From contig OZ345354.1 in the NCBI GenBank assembly GCA_977006965.1, forward strand, positions 3,596,001 through 3,660,000: a stretch of 64,000 bases of DNA, in the 5' to 3' direction. Below the pieces are notes generated by a model. It searched no databases. It saw only the letters and a program-made list of their open reading frames with translations, and had not been told where the DNA came from. Shown one piece after another: positions 11,314 through 22,359 of this stretch (positions are counted from its first letter, which is position 1; each line of letters begins with the position of its first letter). Source of the DNA: Phymatolithon calcareum. Its lineage: Eukaryota > Rhodophyta > Florideophyceae > Hapalidiales. The translations under genes were made by a program, and so were the position numbers.

Positions 11314-13431
11314 CTAACAGGTGTGGGCAGAAGGGATCCGGTGCGGCAGCAGATCGCGCGTGGCCCAATATACCAAGCGAACAGCCTCGATTGCGGCCTC
11401 TTTTCCGGCCTGGTCGCGAACATGGGCAGCTCCACGCGCGATGCCGGCAACATCTTCGAACAAGGCCCACACCACCGTGGACACTTCCTCGTCATCGACC
11501 CCGTATAGGTCCTTGCACTCCAAGGGCGAAAGACCCATCGCGTTGCACAACTTGTGAATCCTAGAATCAGTCACCTCCCGGCCCACCATGGGCCTCAACT
11601 CGTACAGAGGGGTTGGCGAAACAAGAGACACGCCTTGCTCGTCGATGATCTCCACGGCCTGAGAGGCCCAACGAGCGGTATGAAGCGCACGATTCACCTC
11701 GCTTTCCGGATCCTCGGTCTCGGCGGAAGATGATCGAACGCCCTTGATGACCTCCTCGACAGCCGTTCCAGTCGAAACATCGACGAAGTCCAGAGGCCCT
11801 TCCGGTGCCGAGTTGGCCCTCGGATGGTGTTGAGCACCGTCATCCTCGTCGCAAGGCTCCTCGACAGTCACACGGGTGAAGAAGCGGAGCAACGGGCGCT
11901 CAACGGTGAGCATGAAGCCACATTGACCGGGCTGATACATGCCAAAGGCCACCATGGCCGGGGAAGTGGCCTCATCATCATTCTTCTTAGGGACATCTTC
12001 GTTGCCATCCCTTGGCCGTTTCGTGCGGCATTCCGATTCGACATTCCCGTTCGCGCCGCCGGCACTGGAAGTGGCCTCAGCAGCCACGCGGTCTGCCTTG
12101 GCCAAGCCCCGAAGGGCATCGAAGTCATGTCCGTTCCAGGACCGAGGACGGGTGACGCGGCCGGAATGTTCTTCGCGGAAGGCGCCGAGGGCGCCGGTGT
12201 AAATCTCGCCGCGCAAGGTGGCGTAGCCACCTCCGAGCAGGTCTCGCGGTACGGCGGGGGACCAGGAACGGACATCCCAGGGGACAAAATCCCCGTTGCG
12301 GTGTATGGGAGCGCCGACGTCGTTGCGCAGGGGCCAAACGGTTTTGGTGGGATCCACCTTTGGCCAATGAATGGTCTCGATGGCGGCGAGAAGGGCCTCA
12401 AGTCGTCGGCCGGTCGCTACGTCACCGCCAAGAAGGGAAGCACACCCGATACGGAGCATGGCGGCCACCAAGGCAGGTGGCAGCCACCAGAGCCGGGCGT
12501 TCGGGCCGAGAAGATGGGCCTCCGTCATGATCGCATGCGCAACATTGCGTACCCACTGCGCGAAGAATGCCGCCCAGAGGCAATGAGCAACTGGGCCCCG
12601 ACGCCAGACCGTCTCTTGCTCGCGATAAGGGCACTTTTCCATCTCCAGTCCCCAACAGCGCAGCACGGTGGGCATGTCAACGCGAAGCCCGTAGGGCATT
12701 TCGAAGCGGTGCCACCCTTTGGGGACGGGGACGTAGTCCCCTGAGCGGAAACTTCGTTCGGTTAGGCAGTCGGCTTCGGTCATCCATTAGAGGAAGAGAC
12801 CCTGTAGGCGGTGACGCCAACGGCGTAAGTCACAAGACACACGCCGGTCTTGCATAGCCGGGCTCGGCAGCACATCGAGTGCAAACGGAGGAAGACCATC
12901 GAGGCAACGGGCGTCGAATTGCCCAAGAGAGAGGAACCACGCCTCGTCCTTCAAACTCTCATAGAAGCGCTCGGCCCAGCACACCTCGCCGGCGGTCGGC
13001 AAACGGGCAACGTCGGCCTCAACATGCACGGGGACAGGATGTCCCCTTCCGAGCTTGGTCGACCTATCGGACAGGGCCCGGCGCCAGCTCCAGCGGCGCG
13101 GGTGGAGCCAATCGGCTGCGCAGCCTAGGGCGGGGCCTTCCAAGTTCCGAGTAACGCGTCGCCGCCATTCCGGTGAGCGCTCGACGTCACATGGCACGTC
13201 GACGTTGAGCCGCGATCTGACCGAGGAAATTTGACCTTTTTCCTGCAATTCTAGCCTTCTAAAAGGCCTCCTCGGGCGAAATGAACGCCGTTTTGCAGTG
13301 AAGGGGTAGGGGCCTTGTCCCTGCTGACTCGTCTGCCTCGCCGAATGCTGCGGCTTTAAGGAGGGGAGGGTGTAGTAGTATGGATGGGTGGCCCTGAGGC
13401 CTTGCTTTTCCCTCACCATTACAGCCCACAT
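11314..13431 (-). CDS. Antisense accessory ORF of the chromovirus (one in-frame stop)
   Basis: Between pol and the 3' LTR the coding strand flips. A minus-strand frame runs from an ATG at 13431, inside the 3' LTR, to 11314. A single TAA at 12787-12789 interrupts it; the frame continues (TGG, then ATG at 12783) into a 489-residue ORF. Composition is protein-like: Trp-rich stretches (PNARLWWLPPALVAAML, HWPKVDPTKTVWPLRND), an acidic middle and a helical C-terminus. I recognise no domain. The 5' LTR carries the same antisense start. Antisense ORFs at this position are known in some plant Ty3/gypsy lineages; any relation is inference. It may be a host gene captured by the element. Confidence 0.6.
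13358..13370 (+). other. Polypurine tract of chromovirus
   Basis: AAGGAGGGGAGGG abuts the first base of the 3' LTR. It is the expected plus-strand primer. Confidence 0.85.
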
Positions 13432-13866
13432 GGGCTTACACGCTGTTCCCTCGACTCCGTCGTCCCCTCCGTTTAGGTTTATTTCTAGTACGATATGACC
13501 GATTTGGTAATATATGGTGGGCTTTCGGCCGCCGGCCCTCAGTAAAAGTGGCAACCCGTGTTTGGTCCAGATCGACCGTTTTCAGTTCCAACCTTCACGG
13601 ACCTTTCGCCTCAGGGAAGGCCTCGCGTACGACCTCGACTCTACGCCGTCGGTCGAGCCTCGGTCCTAGGACCCTCGCCCCTGTGTCTGCGTACGGACGT
13701 TGGTGTCCTCTTGCGATTGGACCCCAAGTCCGTTTGTGTGTTTTGTTGTCTGCTCTGCCACTATCCTCCATCGGGAGAGACCAATCGCTGTAGCCTTGCA
13801 CGGTCTCAACGGCCAACCGTTCCCGAGCTACTTAGAGACGTCGATCCGCCGATATACGCTACCACA
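13371..13866 (+). repeat. 3' LTR of chromovirus
   Basis: It is 496 bp, with the same ends as 3736-4231 and about 12 substitutions. The CACTC target duplication follows at 13867-13871. Confidence 0.95.
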
Positions 13867-15220
13867 CACTCCAGTCGGGACGCCTATGAATATTGTCACA
13901 TGTGCATCTCCCGTACCGTCATTATCGCCGGCGGCGTCGCGCCCGATTGCGTCAGTCGGGGTGCCTGTGACTCATTTCGCGCATACATCTCCTGTATCAG
14001 AATCGTCGCCGTCGACGTAGCATCTCGCCGCTGCAGCTGGTATGCCTGTGAATCATGGTACTGAGGTGTCTCACGTACCAAAATCGTTGCCACCAGAGCC
14101 GCGTACTTGCAAAGACCTCGACGTGTCTGAGATTCAAGTTATCAATGGGGTAGCTATTTCGGGGACACAAAGACAGTCAACGGAGCGTTCCGAGTTTCAT
14201 GAAATTCATATATCTGGTGCCCCTCGAGCTGCAAATGCAGCAGAGCTTCCGAACGCCACTTCCTTATGGCAGCGTGGACCGCTATCACGGGGTCGCGGTC
14301 TCGGGTGGAATGAAGATGAGAATACCGCGTTGGCAATGATTGCGCAATCAGTTTGTGCGGATCCTGCTCGAGGAAATGACATGAACCCGGGAAAGTTTAT
14401 TGTCTTCTTCGCCTCAAATTTATTAAGGAGCTTCTTTGTCCACACACATGAATGAATTGATTAAGAACAGCGGACCAAACGATGCTAGGCGATGGCATGG
14501 GCGCTCTGAGCGCTCAGTAGGTCGACAGTGGCAATTCTCAAGGCCGAGTGTCATAAATTCGACGAAGCGCTACAGTTGGTGCAGTCTGCGGATATAACTG
14601 GCAACCCGAACGATGACCAGTTGATGCGTTTTGCTACTGCGGTGTAAAATGCGAGAGCAGACGGGTATGGGTCGTCCACAGTTACGCCCCACTTTTCCGA
14701 CATTTGCAAAAACCCGAACTACAGAATAGGGAAGCCGTTCCCCTATGTCCGTGCGCACCAGCATCTGCGCAAGTTCACAAATCTGATATCGGCACAGGCT
14801 GCTACCGTGTACAGCGCACTGTACACAGCGAACAGCAGCGGGGATGGAATGTCGGGAGAGCTGGCACCAGATGCTGATGCTTCAAGCGGTGATGGTGAGA
14901 AAAAATGCGCACGCCCGATTGGTACAAAGTTGGCAAAGCTGCAGAAAAACAAGACACAGGACCCGAGCGATAAACTGGACAAGTGTATGGAGTTGATGGC
15001 GAATGCAATGCATGAGCGGAACACCGCTCGAGCAAAGCGTGACGCTGAGAAGCTATCACCAAAAAAGCAAAAGTTGGCATTTGAAATGTTCAACGTTCTT
15101 TTCGGCACAGCATCCGGGGCGAATGAATCCGAGAGAGCGTCGGCGGTCAAACTCATGCGAAAAGCTTTTATGAACGACTTGATCACCGATTTAGGCCATA
15201 ATGAAAGCGCTGAGAGCTAG
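13867..15220 (+). pseudogene. SANT/Myb-like Harbinger ORF, 3' part
   Basis: This continues the frame of 3249-3735 after the chromovirus. It has more repeat units, an in-frame TAG near 14018, then a SANT/Myb-like motif (GLGWNEDENTALAMIAQSV..GNDMN, about 14300-14385). The rest of the domain is found in shifted frames (RRWHGRSERSVGRQW about 14490-14535, then ECHKFDEALQLVQSA about 14547-14590), with a stop near 14645. The C-terminal part 14807-15220 (137 aa) is intact: RPIGTKLAKLQK followed by a Lys/Glu-rich helix, as in the NAM-associated C-terminal domain of Harbinger second proteins. That protein normally helps transposase reach the nucleus and bind the ends. Short gaps could be unspliced introns rather than damage. 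Confidence 0.65.
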
Positions 15221-15439
15221 AATACTACTAGAATTCATCTCCACTACTACCGGCTTCTTCGGCGATGTCTCCTAAGTGTGTCCACATATTTTAAACTAGA
15301 GCGTCTTTCAGTTTATTGTGATCCATCTCGCTCTCCAATGGTACCACATGTCTATGAAGCCACTCTACCAGCTCGAAGCGATCAGTAGGTGCATCCAACC
15401 TGTGATATTCAATGTTGTAAACAACTGAATCTGCGTCTT

Positions 15440-16636
15440 CTAGGTCAAGCCTTCCTTTCTATGTTTATGCTCTGTCACAATGATATTGTGAATAATGGCA
15501 CATGTTTCTACAATGGCGAGCATGTCTGTTCTCTGCCAAAGCCTGATCGGCACTCGCAATATTCCGAATAGAACACCAAACAGCCTTTCTACCGCCTTTC
15601 GAACAGACTCTTTCTGGCCGCTGTACGCCTTTTGCTTTTCGTTTTGCGGATTTGCAATTGTGTCCATGAAAATTCTCCAATTTGGATATATGTCATCAAC
15701 AAGATAGGAGTACCATGTCAGTTTCATGCCACCGATAACTAACTCGGGATGCGAGGGCGGATACTGGCCAAGCCTCATTCTGTTGAAAAGTGGAGATGCA
15801 TAAAGCACCTGTAGGTCGTTCTTTGAGCCCGGAATTCCAAAATTTAAGTGCCAAATCCGAAAGTAGTCATCACAAATTGCCTCCATGCGGAGGCACGGTT
15901 TGCGCTTTCCTGAAACATGATTCCCCATCGAGCCGACGGGGCACATTGTCCACACCGATGAAGCACAGTCAAGACAGCCTAAACAGCCAGGAAAGCCGAG
16001 ACGAGCGTATTCAATACAAATTTGTTTTAGCTCTTCGTCCGTCGGCTCGCGCAGCCACACTGCCTTCAGTTGCCTGACTATTGCGTCACAGAAGCGCTTT
16101 CTGCATAGAGAAGCTGTAGAGTTACCGATTTTCAGATATGGCCACAATTTCGATGATGCAACTCCATCAACAATAAGCATAAACGCGGCACAAAGCTTCT
16201 GGTCGGTTGTGCATGACCTGACACCAATTGCATCGACCGTGTCGCTGAAAAATGCGGTATCAGCAACCAGGGCTGCGTTACGCAAGTAGTCATAGGTGCT
16301 GCGTGGCATATGAAAGACTTGCTTGAAGCTTGATTCTGTTGCCGCGGGAGGGCCAGGTGTAAAACGGCAGAAGAAATACCTGTCTAAATGGAACGCCGCT
16401 TGGATGCACAAATCCGAATGATTGGATGCCCTTCCTCGCACTGAACCGATGCGTCCTCGGCGAAGGCGCTGACGCCGAGGAGCAGAATAACGAGACAGCA
16501 CCAAAGACATAGCACAGATGAAATCGTTGTCTGAGGAAGACGAAGAGCTCGATGATGATGTCGATGATGATGAGCGCGAAATCATCCAATCCTGACTTTC
16601 TGCAGAATGACGGCTTATCTCTATTCTCCAAATCAT
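15440..16636 (-). CDS. PIF/Harbinger DDE transposase
   Basis: This is a 398-aa ORF with ATG at 16636; a later start at MISRSSSS is also possible. After a poly-Ser/acidic leader and a basic stretch comes the DDE_Tnp_4 / plant transposase fold: FPGCLGCLDCASSVWTMCP (first Asp), FGIPGSKNDLQVL (second Asp), WYSYLVDDIYPNW, and RKAVERLFGVLFGIL (Glu). The C-terminal helix (CAIIHNIIV) is typical. It would cut and paste the element with 3-bp target duplications. No stop interrupts it, so it may be intact even though its partner ORF is broken. The start lies close to the right border of the element. Confidence 0.9.
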   Translation of the reverse strand: MIWRIEISRHSAESQDWMISRSSSSTSSSSSSSSSDNDFICAMSLVLSRYSAPRRQRLRRGRIGSVRGRASNHSDLCIQAAFHLDRYFFCRFTPGPPAATESSFKQVFHMPRSTYDYLRNAALVADTAFFSDTVDAIGVRSCTTDQKLCAAFMLIVDGVASSKLWPYLKIGNSTASLCRKRFCDAIVRQLKAVWLREPTDEELKQICIEYARLGFPGCLGCLDCASSVWTMCPVGSMGNHVSGKRKPCLRMEAICDDYFRIWHLNFGIPGSKNDLQVLYASPLFNRMRLGQYPPSHPELVIGGMKLTWYSYLVDDIYPNWRIFMDTIANPQNEKQKAYSGQKESVRKAVERLFGVLFGILRVPIRLWQRTDMLAIVETCAIIHNIIVTEHKHRKEGLT

Positions 16637-16699
16637 GCGCAAGGTACCTGATGAATTGAAATGTCACATGGAATACGCGATTCTCATACTGATCCATCG

Positions 16700-18593
16700 G
16701 TAGCGCTGAATAGAGTCAAAATTTACGGTGAATTTGAGCGATAAAATTTACGGTTGGGCTCACGACATGCCAGTACGTATACAAAATGAAACCGCAAAGT
16801 ATGCGGTTTCGGCTCCGCGATGAATTTGCCCTAAACCGTACATTCTTACCGTAAACATAAACGCGGGAGATATAGTACGAGAAAAGGGCGTGTAGGAGCG
16901 TGTCTGCATTTGCAGAGTGCCTTGGTTCCCATCCTGGGAAACTTTCCATATGCCGTGCATGTAAGCTCCATGACAGATAACTCTGTTTCAAAAGTGCTAC
17001 ATACGCGTGAGTTACTTCCGCGCAGTAACTAACACAAGTACAATTCAGCAGATGCGCAATACGTGACAAACGGGCGAACATGAAGTTCATGCTCCATACG
17101 CCGACGCATTTGTGTGGTGCAAACTTGGAGCACGATAATCCAAACAGTTGGCCAAAGGCCTATATTGGTGTACCGGAAGGAAAGCGTCTGTGCTTTACTT
17201 CCTACCAATCCTTTCTGCCTTCCTCCTTCCTACGAAGGAATACTAGAGCGACTAAAGTAGGGCTGGGAGACTGTGTCCGAACTATAGGCAGACCCAAATA
17301 AGGGTCGGTAGCAGTACACGCAATCCCTCGTGTAGAGGACACGAAGTACTATGTGTTGTCCGAACACGAAGTCCAAGACAATTTGCATGTAATTCTGTAA
17401 GTAGAAGGATACGTTTCGCGGGCGACGTAATACCGCGTGGACACGCGGTCTGTGTCTCTGTAATCAGAAGACACGGTGAGGCCCAAAAAGAAACCTTCAG
17501 CCTGAAGTTCGCGATTGAAAAGAAAAACGTATTCCATCAACAGAGGTTTGTTCAATGATCCAATTGACACAAAGTACATCGGAAAGTTTTACAACTAGGT
17601 CCAGTCTATGTTTTGAATCGGAAGCTTAGATAAAGTAAAAAAGCTTACTGTCGCAATAGTGCGTGAACAGCTGCTGTTAAGGACCTACTTCCCCATCTTT
17701 GAAGCGCTCTCACTGGCCGAAACAATGCTCATAAACTAGATGAAACTTTTAATTGTGTCGTTTGAACCGACGGGACTGTATCCAGTTTCAAGAAAATGTG
17801 TAGAAACAAGTGAAATATTTTCAAATATGAAGTCAACAAAAGTATCCAATATTCGGCTCTAATCAATCATTGCAGAAAAATGCTTACTGTGTTTCCTTCG
17901 AACAGTTTCAGCTTCTCGTCGGGGCGCAACGTGAATTTTACTATATTTTTCGCCTGTTCCTTTGCTGATTTTAAAAAACTTTCGGTCTAGCGGCGCGAAC
18001 TTTTTTGCCACCTAGACGTTCAATTTTACCAAATTTGCAGTATTCCTGCGGTAGTCTACAACCATTCGAAACTATTGACAGAGGCAATAAGAAATTCATC
18101 TAGTCCTTTTCGAGATAATTGTCCATCTTTGCAGGCGATTCTTTTTCAAGATCAGAATTACGAAAAGTGCTCTACACTACTTATTTCATCCCCTTTCTTT
18201 GATTTTTGGATAACCTACATTCTTGGATTTCTATAATAGTTTTCGAAATGTGAAGAACGGATCAGGAAGTGGTCTTAAACTGCGCGTTTAAGGAGCTGTC
18301 CCGATTTTCGAAGGAACCCTCTTCTGAGAATTTCTAGAAAAAGTTTCCACGGCGCGAGGACTTTTTTTGCTTAGCCAATTATGTACTGCCATAACTGAAA
18401 GTGTCCAATGAGCTTCTCGGATTCCGAAGCTCATAAAAAATAAAAGTGAAAATCTAAGATGGGGATGTAGGTCCAAAAAGCATGCTGGAAGATTCGACGT
18501 TCCATCTCAGGCTCGTTTTTGTGACTGACGTTTTTTTGCTTTTCCAAAAATCATATTCATGGCATTTTTCGAGAAGTCAGTCATAAGTCAGTC
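16700..18593. other. AT-rich stretch without a clear gene
   Basis: I see no convincing gene. Two AAAATTTACGGT repeats at about 16717 and 16742 and a small hairpin (AAACCGCA...TGCGGTTT, about 16791-16810) lie near the Harbinger end. A minus-strand ORF of 76 codons at 17349-17579 is protein-like but has no recognised family. The rest is stop-rich. Confidence 0.5.
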
Positions 18594-18872
18594 GCGCTAG
18601 ATGAGCTCTTACTCTTTAGCAAGACACTCATAGAACGCATGGAGAACGAAGAAGGCCTGTATTGATTCGCATAAGGCAAGGCTACAAACCGTCGAGTCCA
18701 AGTACCAGCAATCCTGTAGAGAACTGAGATAGGTTTACTTTGAATCCTGATTTTTCCCGTCCGCGATTCTAGTGGGTGTTCCGTGAGCTGCACAAAGGTA
18801 GACAGCATCAGAGGAAGCCTCGCCCATATCTTCGGAAGTCTGTGGGACTTTTAAACTTGAATAAAAAAGTCG
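18594..18872 (+). repeat. Small repeat family copy A (5'-truncated)
   Basis: The first 72 bases are the last 23 codons and stop of the family ORF (ALDELLLFSKTLIERM...GLY). The following about 200 bases match 60258-60462 nearly base for base, including the tail stem-loop and TTGAATAAAAA. Homology stops abruptly at 18594, so the 5' part of the unit is missing here. Confidence 0.75.
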
Positions 18873-18936
18873 CATTTCCAGTCATACTTATCCGTTGCGG
18901 GAATGGTCAACGAAGAAGGCATGATGATGTTTTTTT

Positions 18937-19004
18937 GCAACTGTTTAGTTGTTTATTTGAAAGCCCTCATTAACACTCCTAAGACTGTACGGGAGCAGCT
19001 TTTC
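18937..19004 (-). repeat. Inverted tail of a copy-B type repeat
   Basis: This stretch is the reverse complement of the tail of copy B (22796-22877), with CAACTGTTTAGTTGTTTAT and AGACTGTACGG..AGCAGCTTTTC conserved. It faces copy A tail to tail. Confidence 0.7.
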
Positions 19005-19025
19005 ATAGTGCAGGCATGATGATGT

Positions 19026-19870
19026 GCTCTACACTTGTAGGATTATTTATCTTGGTCATACAAGCGTTTCCGCTTGGCACAAGATAAGATAATCCTAAAA
19101 TCAGGCTACTTGAGGATAATCCGGATAACCAAAATGAGGATTATTTTATCCTAAAGATTATCCTAAGTTATCCTAAAGATTATCCTAAGCTATCCTACTT
19201 TGATTTCGCGATACGATCAACATCAGAAATGCTCCACATCTCGCGATTCTCGTGAAGAAAGATCTGGGGTGATCCGATCGAACATGACTGACAACGTTGG
19301 AATAGCTTGTTCCTCTTAGCTTTCGAGTTGTGCCACATTTGCAAATCCAAACATTCGAACTTTCAGTTTGGCGACGAAAAAAGGCATCTCTCACAGATTT
19401 GCCAGGTACAGGCGCCATCGGAACTGAAGATGTTGAAACAGGACAGCTGAGATTGTAGTTGCTCCTCTTTTAAACGCCTGAAAAATGTAAGTCTAGCTTT
19501 CAGGAGATCTAGGCACTTTAATTTAGCTTTAAGAAGGCGTGCATAAAAGTCGAAGTGACTGCCATAACAAAACGGACACAGTTTATGCTGGTGCTTACAG
19601 ACATAATTGTATTCGGAATCTGGGAGTTTTACAGGGTTTTGTATACGTAGACGATACGTGTAATAGGTTGACATAACGATGCAGTAAGGGATACAGTAAG
19701 GCGAGATAGCGGGAAAAGTGTGGTGAAGAATCAAGGGAGGAAATTATCCAAGATTATCTTAGGATAATCCCACACCTCAATGTGCCAAAGATAAGATAAT
19801 CCTCTCCTTGCACCGGACAAGGATAAAAAGATAAAAAGATTATCCGGATTATCCAAGATAAAGATATATC
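19026..19870 (-). mobile_element. hAT-like fragment bounded by GGATAATC repeat clusters
   Basis: Two clusters of short GGATAATC/AAGATTATCCTAAG repeats (about 19026-19199 and 19741-19870) enclose about 540 bp. Inside, on the minus strand (19185-19418), is a BED-type zinc finger N-terminus (WICKCGTTRKLRG..SNVVSHVRSDHP), as found at the start of hAT transposases. The rest of the transposase is missing. Subterminal short repeats are typical of hAT ends. The exact termini and 8-bp target duplication were not resolved. Confidence 0.5.
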
Positions 19871-19998
19871 TTTATACATCTATGCCGCACATATCGCTGA
19901 TCTGAGCATGGAACTTTATTTCTATTTGTATCCGTAAGATTCTCTATTCTTTACTACTCTTGCCACTTCATTCGCAGCGAACGCTAGGATGATATACA

Positions 19999-21949
19999 CT
20001 ACAGTTGGTCTTCTTCGATTCTTCCTAAGTCGCTAAACAGGCGGTCGGCAGGCGCCGACGATGCTTGGGCAGATAGATCAGCACGTGAAACGAAATTGAA
20101 CGCAACTGTGCTTATCATGGAGGTGCATTCGTTTGCTTCGCGCCAAAAGGTCAGCGCGTCACCGTGCTCATGGCGCCCGTTCGTCGAAAACGCAGTCGGC
20201 ATGTTATTGTGGAAAATGCTGAACACAGTGGTCAACTGTGCCTTATTTTCGGCAATCTTATGGTCCAGTTCAACCGCCTCCCAAACAACAGCTTGTCCCA
20301 TGAATTTGCAATACCGCTCTTTCTCTCCCAGTGTACAATCAAGAAAACCAAACGCACATTCACTATTGTTGAGCATTGAAGCAACGTGGAACAGCAAGAC
20401 ACCTCTGGGCTCGTGTATGTCATTATCCGGCTCGCACGAGTTTTCTTCACTGGAAACCGGTTGCCACTTATCCGCTTCTTCGTCGAAGGGATGTCAAATT
20501 CGGCCGAGGCGAGCAGAAACTTGGCCTGCAACTTCTGTAGTCTCACCTTCCTCAAATTGTCGCGCTCTTCATATGACTCAGCACTGCTTCTGGGCGCTGG
20601 TTGCACGTGCGATCCAGGCTATTCCTCTTCGATAGCGTCGAAGTGATTGGTGCCACCGCCACCAGCGCTTATAGAGTTTCTCTTTATCGACATTTTACAC
20701 GTCATGCAAAGCAGCGTTTCATACAACTCGCGCAATAGGCGCGGTGCAGGAAAGAGTGACCTTTCTGTCAGCCTCGAGCTGCCGCCGTAGTCGCCGCACC
20801 TCGGTAGCACGATTGCAAAGTCAGGGAGTGTATCATTCTGCTCCGACGAGAGTTGTGGAAGCTCGAAAGGATCAATATTCAACGCTTGGGAAACGGATGC
20901 GATTGTCTCGGCGAGAATTAGGTATGCACGCATGGAAGCGAGTCTCGAGTGCCGCCGAGTATGTATGTCATGCTTCAGCATCTGGTGAGATCGGGCGTTA
21001 TGCCCTCCTCCAATTGCTTCCAGACAAGAAGTTGTGCGACTTCAGAATGCTGGTTGAAGTAAGTTGCTACCTTGTTGACAGTGTCGAGGTACCTTTTCCT
21101 GGAAGATCCAACGGTGAACACGTCCTGAACGACTAACTCAAGCGTGTGCACGATGCAGCGCACAGCACCAACAAACTTGTGAGCAGATCCGCTGCGAGTG
21201 CTGCAGCAGGCTCGTTGTCTGTGGTCACAGAGAGCACATGAATGTTGGGCGTCCCAGCAACTGGGTTTGCTCAAGCATCTCTTGCATAATGAAATGCATT
21301 TGCCTCTCATGTTTCTAAGCGCTACCAATTTTAGTGTCGAAATGGGCACGTGTTGTTGATAAAGTGCCAAGTAAAGCCCAAGACTGGAGCGCCGAGGGCT
21401 ACGCTCCATCCGTCTGTCGTCATTCTTACAACCAGCGCATCGTCCGCAGAGGCGTGGAGGGGACTGCAAACCCCGTTGTGGGTGTTGAGGAGATGATTTT
21501 CGAGAACCTTTTTGTTCGACATTTGATATCGGTCACCGAATATGTCTACCAAGCCCTGAAAGACAGGCGGGCGATACAAGACGTGGAAACGGGGTCTCAG
21601 ATGCACATGCTTACAGCACGGCGGCGACAGACTGCAGACTCTTCGACAGTACTTCAACGTTTTGAAGTTGGCTCTCTCTGCCGCTTTGTCTTAGGTCGCA
21701 CAGCATGCTGGAGTTGTGCTGATTGTTGGTCCGCCGGCGAATCGCAATCTTAATTTCATCGCGAATGGCAGGCTCATGCGCATTCAACACGTTCTTTCTG
21801 ACAAGGGTCTTCTGGAGCTTCACGTAGCTTGATTTGTAGTGGTCGATAATGTTGCTGGTAGAAATGTGCTTGTTTAAGCCACCAAAGTGAGAACAAACGG
21901 TGCATTTGAACATAAACACGTCTCCATCCTTGAACACCGAGGCTGCCAT
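19999..21949 (-). pseudogene. Decayed hAT transposase
   Basis: Minus-strand fragments in several frames line up as one hAT protein. A zinc-finger-like start comes first (FKCTVCSHFGGLNKHI, about 21900), then the DDE-region motif MTTDGWSVALGAPVLGFTWHF (about 21400), then CIVHTLELVVQDVF (about 21150). The C-terminal dimerisation region is last (DALTFWREANE, then SSAPADRLFSDLGRIE, 19999-20170). At least four frameshifts or stops break it. It is a dead transposon copy. Confidence 0.7.
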
Positions 21950-22004
21950 GGAGCTCCAAATGGAATACCTTCATATGGAATCTTGCCCATTTTCTTCAAG
22001 ATTT

Positions 22005-22359
22005 TCCAGGCGAAAGAGGGGCAAGACTATTTAGGGACGCGATAGATGCTACACAGCCGTAACCAATATTTTGCAAGTGTCAATGTTGCCAAGAAGTGAC
22101 TCTTTCGCTCCGAGATCTAGATGTTTATCTTGTGCATTACTTCACGAGTGAACACATGAAATAATAAGCGAAAATTGTTCCTTTCGAATCTAGAAATAGT
22201 TCGCTTGTTTTTCAAAAAAACAGTGCGCACTAAGAGAAATTAAAAAGGTAAAATCCTTTTATTTAAGGCCGTAAAATTTGGTAGGCATTACTCTATTTAC
22301 ATTCCATCTTTTAAAAAGGATTGTTATAGCTATTACACATGTAGAGTGACTAGAACAAT
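22005..22359. other. Intergenic AT-rich spacer
   Basis: I see no gene, repeat or structured RNA here. Confidence 0.4.

Larger units (their letters stand above)
3736..13866 (+). mobile_element. Complete Ty3/gypsy chromovirus (10,131 bp), degenerate
   Basis: Two 496-bp LTRs (3736-4231 and 13371-13866) with TG...CA ends flank gag, pol and a long 3' region with an antisense ORF. A CACTC duplication surrounds the element. By eye I count 12 differences between the LTRs (about 97.6% identity), so insertion is neither brand new nor ancient. The coding region has several stops and frameshifts (5921, about 8205, about 8650, 9224, 10106). It is therefore non-autonomous now. Confidence 0.95.
3249..16700. 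mobile_element. PIF/Harbinger-type DNA transposon, split by an LTR element
   Basis: Two convergent ORFs typical of Harbinger elements bracket this span: a SANT/Myb-like protein gene on the plus strand (3249-15220, broken) and a DDE transposase on the minus strand (15440-16636). The chromovirus at 3736-13866 sits inside the first ORF. I could not fix the terminal inverted repeats or the 3-bp target duplication by eye, so the outer borders are approximate. Direct repeats of AAAATTTACGGT at about 16717 and 16742 may be subterminal. Confidence 0.65.

Noticed and set aside
11824-12744. 306-codon plus-strand ORF opposite the antisense accessory ORF
   Set aside because: The minus-strand frame has better residue composition and continues beyond both ends; the plus frame is Gly/Ala-rich shadow.
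3162-16818. Weak match of GGAAACCGAAACCACGCC (left) to TGCGGTTTCGGCTCC (right) as Harbinger terminal repeats
   Set aside because: Only about 12 of 15 bases agree and no 3-bp duplication was found; too weak to set borders.
20096-20635. 179-codon plus-strand ORF
   Set aside because: Opposite the hAT C-terminal region, whose minus-strand motifs explain the openness.
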